12,554 nucleotides of DNA from contig JAKOGH010001060.1 of assembly GCA_024811115.1 (NCBI GenBank), forward strand, positions 1 to 12,554. Direction: 5' to 3'. A program made the position numbers and the translations under genes. Source of the DNA: Terana coerulea. Lineage: Eukaryota; Basidiomycota; Agaricomycetes; Polyporales; Phanerochaetaceae. This document shows, one piece after another, positions 8,191 through 12,554 of the stretch (the stretch's first letter is position 1; the number at the start of each line of letters is the position of its first letter). The notes under the pieces are model-generated. The model made no database searches, was not told where the DNA came from, and saw only the letters and a list, made by a program, of their open reading frames with translations.

Positions 8191-9364
8191 TTAAGGCAAC
8201 GCTCGCACCGTGTTTCTATCGAGTAGCATGTTACGCTGCAAATCGCTCACAGGGAATTGCTCGAATATTTTCACGAAAGACATACCGCCACGTGCGAGTC
8301 ACATGCGCAGGCTGAGTTGATGCCAAACACAAAGGCTATCCAAGACAACTTTGAGAATTTACTGAGCTCATCGAAGCGCAGCCATCCTTGCTCATACAGC
8401 TCCCCGACCCCCGTCTTAGACTCGGAGACCGAAGCGCCCGAGCATCGGAGATCAGCGCTGCATGCCAAATTGGGAAGGAGCGCTGCCGATCGCGTGTGGA
8501 CGCGCCACACGCTCGTGACGCCGTTGATTCTGAATAAAGGGACTCAGGGTGCTGTTAGTGTATGTATAAATACCCGCACGCTTTGTCCGTCTCTCCTCAT
8601 CACTCAGCCCTCTCTCTTTCTCTTACTCTTCCCTAGACACGACGAGCGATGGTGGATACCACAGGCTCATAGCACACAGCACGGACTCCTGCTCGCCAGG
8701 AGGTCCCTCACTCTACAGCGCTGCATTCGGGCTGGCCCACGTCCAAGTCATGGGACGGAAGCGCCGACGGCCAATGGTGTCCGTCAACCTCCGCAGCCCA
8801 GCCCGTTTTCCGCTAGAGTCCCAGCCTCGTGCCTGGATACTAGGCTCCCGTGCTGTGCTGCTCCCCTCGTCTCGTCGTGTCGCTGCACTGGCACGCTCTG
8901 CGTCGCTGGACTCGACTCTCTCCCTTTCCCTTTCCACCGGCCCCGCCGTGCGTTGACGTTGGCCAAAGCAGTCGGCGCTCGAGGCCTCAGGAGTGCTGTA
9001 CTGTGAGTCTCCATCTGTCCGCTCCGCCGTGCCACACAGCTCTATGGTAGTGTCCGACGTTATACAAGCTTAAGGTGAGCCTCAAGGGAGGGCAAGCATC
9101 GCCTGTGGATGTTCGTCCTGGCGTGCACCCGTGGTCCTTGAGATAAGTACCCCCGGATCGCAGAGCCCGGGCGGAAATAAGTCCACCTGAATTTCTCACA
9201 CATACGTAGTACTAGTGTTGTCTTGAATATTATAGTCTATTTCGCAAATAGTAGGGTTTTTGTATAGTTATATTCCTACAATTTGAGGGTCAATCCTCCA
9301 CTCTATTTGCATTGACTCTGCAGAGGCTAGATCTAGCACCCACATATATGCCTTATGTGACACT
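8191..9364. other. Unrelated insert between FunK1 copies 1 and 2, no recognisable gene
   Basis: The duplicated unit is interrupted here: homology to the 5' flank ends near 8190 and to the 3' flank resumes near 9365. A long open frame at 8257-9006 starts at TTG, crosses a TATA box and pyrimidine tract, and looks low-complexity and Arg/Ser/Pro-rich, so it is probably not a gene. From about 9200 to 9300 the DNA is AT-rich and holds the small hairpin CTATTTCGCAAATAG. No transposase, RNA gene or terminal repeat was found. Confidence 0.45.
8493..8640 (+). promoter_or_regulatory. Promoter-like segment without an obvious gene
   Basis: A perfect 7-bp palindrome (CGTGTGG, loop ACGCG, CCACACG; 8493-8511) lies about 54 bases upstream of TATAAATA (8565-8572). 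A CT-rich initiator-like tract follows to 8636. The first ATG (8649) opens a frame of only seven codons, stopped by TAG at 8670-8672. This could be the promoter of a spliced or non-coding transcript, or a captured promoter fragment. Confidence 0.4.
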
Positions 9365-9540
9365 GTTTGCTATTGTCAAGCTGTCTGCACATTACTGCAA
9401 AATGAAGTATAATGGAGCACTACTATATATGATTGAGATAGATGACGTTAACACAAAATGTAAGAAGAGTATGCTACAATTCCTTGTGCCAGAAAATAGA
9501 ATGCGATGATACAGAGCAAATCAGCAGGCGAGTCAAGTAC
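9365..9540. repeat. 3' flank of FunK1 unit, copy 2
   Basis: This diverged copy of 4800-4990 and 11460-11640 includes TTTGCTAT, CTGTCTGCACATTACTGCAA, ATAATGGAGCACTA and GATTGAGATAGATGACG. It abuts the MITE-like element on its right. The coding tail that should lie between this flank and the kinase C-terminus is missing. Confidence 0.6.
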
Positions 9541-9542
9541 TA

Positions 9543-9893
9543 GTGATTGGCAAGGGTAAACCCTCCATGCTTAGAGGCTAACCCTTACCCTTACCCTTCA
9601 AAACCCTTACCCTCATGAAGGGTAAGGGTTGGGAATACCCTTCAAACCCTTGCCAAAATGAGCAGAAAATGGTGCTTTGAGTGCTTTTTCATTCAATCAT
9701 AATGTCAGCCTTCTATTGAATAGCTTGCATTGATATGAAAGCACTCACAACACTTGCAGCTCTATCTAGCAACACATCTCTGCTATTTGAATGCAAACCC
9801 CTGCCAGACAAGGGTTAACTTTTCCCAACCCTTACCCTTACCCTTTGTACCCTTACCCTTAACCCTCCGAGGGTTTGCAAACCTGCCTATCAC
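9543..9893. mobile_element. MITE-like element with terminal inverted repeats and TA target duplication
   Basis: The ends read GTGATTGGCAAGGGTAAACC on the left and, on the opposite strand, GTGATAGGCAGGTTTGCAAA on the right. These are imperfect terminal inverted repeats followed on both sides by AAACCCTC. TA flanks both ends (9541-9542 and 9894-9895). The element is about 351 bp with no coding capacity. Subterminal arrays of CCCTTA lie at 9580-9615 and 9828-9862, giving runs of GGGTAAGGG on the minus strand that could form G-quadruplexes; an opposing GGGTAAGGG lies near 9620. TA duplication suggests mobilisation by a Tc1/mariner-type transposase, which is inference. It sits at the truncated 3' end of FunK1 copy 2. 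Confidence 0.65.
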
Positions 9894-9895
9894 TA

Positions 9896-11133
9896 TCAGT
9901 GCTAGGCTGTCTCTGAGGCAGCTTCAGTCCTTCAGCTGGTTTCCTGTGTGGCGACGTTCTCTGTAACTGGGGATCAAGTTGGACATCTTTGCGAGCACTG
10001 TACTTCACCATAAAGTCAAGCAATATCTGTCGGAATACCTCATGCAAGTGATCCATCTGTGGTTTCGGCTCTAGATACACATACTCAGGGGGCAATCTGC
10101 TCAGCAAGCTTCGCAAGCATGGTACCAAGACCCGGGGTCCGCAGTTGGGGGTGCAATACCGGGTCAAAGTCGAGTCAAACAATTGAAAAGGGCATTACGG
10201 GTGTCGTCGACATCAGCCCATCTTTCAGTAGTGTGATTGAAGAGGCATGAGACACATCAGATTTGCCTGCCATGTGAAGGCTTTCTCGAGCGGTGATCCT
10301 GAAGTTCGCACCAGGACCACACTCGTCAGTAGTGTCAGATGGACTCTGTGTCATGCAAAGGCCGGTGGCTGAACGGCACAGTCGAAATGGGCTCCTCCTC
10401 CTCCTGGATAGTGCATATCCCACCATGGCATGTGCCTGGTACAGTGTCGCACACATCCTCGTTGCATCTTGGGTATACGCAGCAACATGCGCTTGCAGAG
10501 CCCCAACGAGGTTCGGCATGGGAGTGAAGCAGAGCTGGAAGTATGCAGGTTCCAATGTTCGACCTTGAGCCACAGAGCGAGCAATGTACCGCGCAGTACC
10601 CTACCAATACGAGTGAATGGGTGAGGAACAGAAGATGCCACCTGGCAATTGCTTACCGTGCGTTCCCTTAGCTTTTGGCTGACAACGGCTTCATCCACTG
10701 TCAAGGGAGTAATGCTCGCTGGGAGGTCGTGGACTTCTTCACCGGCTCCGTGGGAGAAGAATTGTTGAAGAGTATGTGGTCGATGAATTTAACCAGATGT
10801 GTCGCAGAGTAGAACACCTTATTGGCCTCGGGTGTGTTAGGGTCCTCCATTGTATGGTGATCCAGATACATGGGAATATTATTTGCGCTCATATCCCGGT
10901 GGAGCACTTTCTGCTCTCGAACTAGAATGTGGTGTGCTGCGCAGAAGCTATTCAGCGAAGCATGAGATTTCATAATGAATGAACATACTTTCTACCATGT
11001 CGTATATGGCGCAAAGAAGCTCCTTGAGAGTTCTAGCCTTCAGGATATGCTCGCTGTGGCTATCCATAACTGGGCGTGTCTTTATGCGCCTGACAGCCTT
11101 GCCGCGAGATTTGGCCAACCCTGCAGCAGCGAG
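9896..11133 (-). pseudogene. FunK1-type kinase, copy 2, heavily degraded relic
   Basis: Two introns survive at the same positions as in copy 1: 10937-10988 (GTATGT to GCGCAG, 52 nt) and 10601-10656 (GTAAGC to GGTAG, 56 nt). Recognisable pieces in order are GLAKSRGKAVRRIKTRPVM, LHRDMSANNIPMY, FIDHILFNNSSPTEP, LTVDEAVVSQKLRERT, ARSVAQGRTL, HGGICTI with FSHRPLHDTESI, and EYVYLEPKPQMDHLHEVF. Lesions: everything upstream of GLAKS is gone; the CLVIDFD segment is deleted so the metal-binding Asp is missing; there is a one-base shift before TVDEA and another shift before HGG; about four bases are lost after DTESI, giving a stop; and the C-terminal tail is replaced by the MITE-like element. It cannot encode an active kinase. 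Confidence 0.85.
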
Positions 11134-11439
11134 GATGAACGGAGGACCTTCGAGATGGGAACTCAGTGAATGCCAACTTGCGGAGACAATTATATGACAG
11201 TACATTGTTGGTACACGACAAACAGGCCAACAACGAAATAAGTCACAGTAGAGGCAAAGTCCAAGGCCGTTGAGCGGGTAGAGTTGGCTCAAAGTGAGAG
11301 TGGCCATAGGCCCGTCGGCAAGTGAGTAAAAGGGAAAGTGCGAGCTTCAACGTTTCAACATCCGCTGATGACGACTTAGTGACCCGGCGCTAGCACTCAG
11401 CGCAACCCTGGTCGACATCTCGCAATCGTACTCATGAGC
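11134..11439. repeat. 5' flank of FunK1 unit, copy 2, fused to the kinase relic
   Basis: This matches 7820-8150 in order. It is joined directly to mid-kinase sequence at about 11133, while in copy 1 the two matching points (about 6530 and 7820) are 1.29 kb apart. On the right it runs straight into the 3' flank of copy 3, so copies 2 and 3 preserve an intact head-to-tail unit junction near 11440. Confidence 0.7.
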
Positions 11440-11668
11440 GGATAGCAGGTGCTACTGTTCGCAAAAGATTACACGCCATTTGCTATCACCGAATCGTCTG
11501 CGCATTACCGCAAGATGAGTTATAACAGGAAAGCACTACACTAAGCACATACAATTGAGATAGATGACCATGCGTGATGTGTATGCTACAAGTCCATGTA
11601 CCAGAAAATAGAATGTGAGGGTAAGAAGTACGTCAAAAGGTGAAGAAAACGCGCAGGAAATGGATAGC
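11440..11668. repeat. 3' flank of FunK1 unit, copy 3
   Basis: This matches 4780-5012 and 9365-9540. Shared stretches include GCTATCACCGAAT, CGCAAGATGAGTTATAA, ACATACAATTGAGATAGATGA and CTACAAGTCCATGT. Similarity to the copy 1 flank looks clearly lower than that between the copy 1 and copy 3 coding exons. Confidence 0.65.
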
Positions 11669-12554
11669 TTAAGGCGGAGGCGACTGTTTCTGAGACTCTC
11701 GCAGCGTCGCGGTGTGTGTTGGCCGGTCAGATACTTTGGATGAGGAGAAGTATCGGGACCCATCGGCGCCGGAGTCGGGGCCGTTGACGCCGTTGGCCTT
11801 CTGTCGCTTGGACGTTTCAGACTCCAGGCCATCTCCATCACGCTTGCGGCCCTTCGAAGGAGCTGGCTGGGCGGTGATGTCCCGCTGTAAATCCGGATCG
11901 AGTTGGATATCTTCGCAGTCGCTATACTTGACCAGAAAGTCCAAGAGAATTCGCCTGAACGCCTCATGCAAATGATCGATCTGCGGTTTTGGCTCGAGGT
12001 AGGCATACTCTGGAATGACCTGTTGCGCGAGATCGGCGAGCATTTGGCCGAGACCGATGTTTTGCAGCTGCGGGTGTAATGCCTGGTCGAAGCTGTAGTC
12101 GTCCCACCTAAGAATGGGGTCGCGGGCGTCGTGGATGATTGGCCCGTCTTTAATGGCGTGGTTGAAGAGGAACATACGCGCGTGGATCGGCTGCCAGTCG
12201 AAAGTATTCTCCAGCGGTGACCCCAAAGGTCGCACCAGGACTAGGCTCATCACCAGTGTCCAGAAGATGGACTCTACGTCGTGCGATGGCCGGTGACTGA
12301 ATACTACTTTGGGGTCTTCCCCGGTTTGATCGCGCATAAACCTCCGTGGCACTTTTTCCCTTTATCGCACATCTGCTTGTACGCATGTTTGCCGTACGCA
12401 GCAACATACGCTTTCCGTGCTTTCTTGCTCAGGGACGGCATGGGAGCAAACCGTAGTTGCGGTGGGGAAGCTCTCAACGTTCGGCCTTGAGCGACAGCAC
12501 GAGCAATGTATCGCGCGGTACCCTACCGATACGAGTGAGTATGTAAAATGCAAA
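11669..12554 (-). CDS. FunK1-type kinase, copy 3, C-terminal exon, truncated by window edge
   Basis: The last exon runs from 12522 (just after the intron acceptor GGTAG at 12523) to the stop at 11669-11671. It encodes GTARYIARAVAQGRTLRAS, APMPSLSKKARKAY, then FSHRPSHDVESIFWTLV and a C-terminal tail with KGRKR and KRQK clusters. The catalytic lobe with HRD and DFD lies beyond 12554. Similarity to copy 1 is about 90% by eye in both DNA and protein, so it is a recent paralogue. The HGGLCAIKPGK part and the FSHRP part are in different frames, with a stop (TAG) soon after KTPK in the first. Copy 1 has the same shift at the same place. A splice removing 26 nt would join the frames but is shorter than any usual intron. 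The copy may therefore also be non-functional. Confidence 0.75.

Noticed and set aside
8257..9006. 249-codon open frame as a protein gene
   Set aside because: It begins at TTG, runs through a TATA box and pyrimidine tract, shows no recognisable domain, and has equally open frames on the other strand over the same GC-rich stretch.
9570..9870. Telomere repeat or interstitial telomere array
   Set aside because: The unit is CCCTTA/GGGTAA, not the fungal telomere unit CCCTAA/TTAGGG. The arrays are short and lie near the two ends of a TA-flanked element.
1..12554. tRNA or rRNA genes
   Set aside because: Several GGTTCGA-like or GATTCGAA-like strings (for example near 4490 and 3961) were inspected, but no cloverleaf with matching acceptor and anticodon arms was found around them.

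Overview
The window looks like nuclear DNA of a mushroom-forming basidiomycete (Agaricomycete; Polyporales-like is a guess). The reasons are very short introns (49-62 nt, with CTGAY-like branch sites and CAG/TAG ends), a class I hydrophobin with an LLGLLG core and a CSPISVVG motif, and several copies of the FunK1-type fungal protein kinase family. No rRNA, tRNA or CRISPR array was seen.

Left third (1-3423): a gene resembling SWAP/SURP splicing-factor proteins (1136-2284, plus strand, three exons) sits in the middle of a large diverged inverted repeat. The arms are 1-815 (cut by the window edge) and 2659-3423. The right arm leads into the promoter of a hydrophobin gene, so a mirrored hydrophobin may lie just left of the window.

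Middle (3573-4483): a TATA box followed by a five-exon hydrophobin gene that encodes two hydrophobin domains in tandem, joined by a Pro/Ala-rich linker with a Lys-Arg site. Both domains lack the first and sixth cysteines, which pair with each other in known hydrophobins. Each domain also carries one extra base that breaks its frame.

Right two thirds (4780-12554): a head-to-tail array of three FunK1-like kinase copies on the minus strand, each with related flanks. Copy 1 (5013-7793) is nearly full length but has several lesions, including an 11-bp tandem duplication. Copy 2 (9896-11133) is a relic that has lost about 1.3 kb and its DFD motif, and it carries a MITE-like element (9543-9893) with G-rich, quadruplex-prone ends at its 3' side. 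Copy 3 (11669-12554) is cut by the right edge. Between copies 1 and 2 is about 1.2 kb of unrelated DNA with a promoter-like segment but no recognisable gene.

Frame breaks of one base recur in every recognisable gene. This is either local decay of accessory DNA or residual indel error in the assembly, and the sequence alone cannot decide between them.
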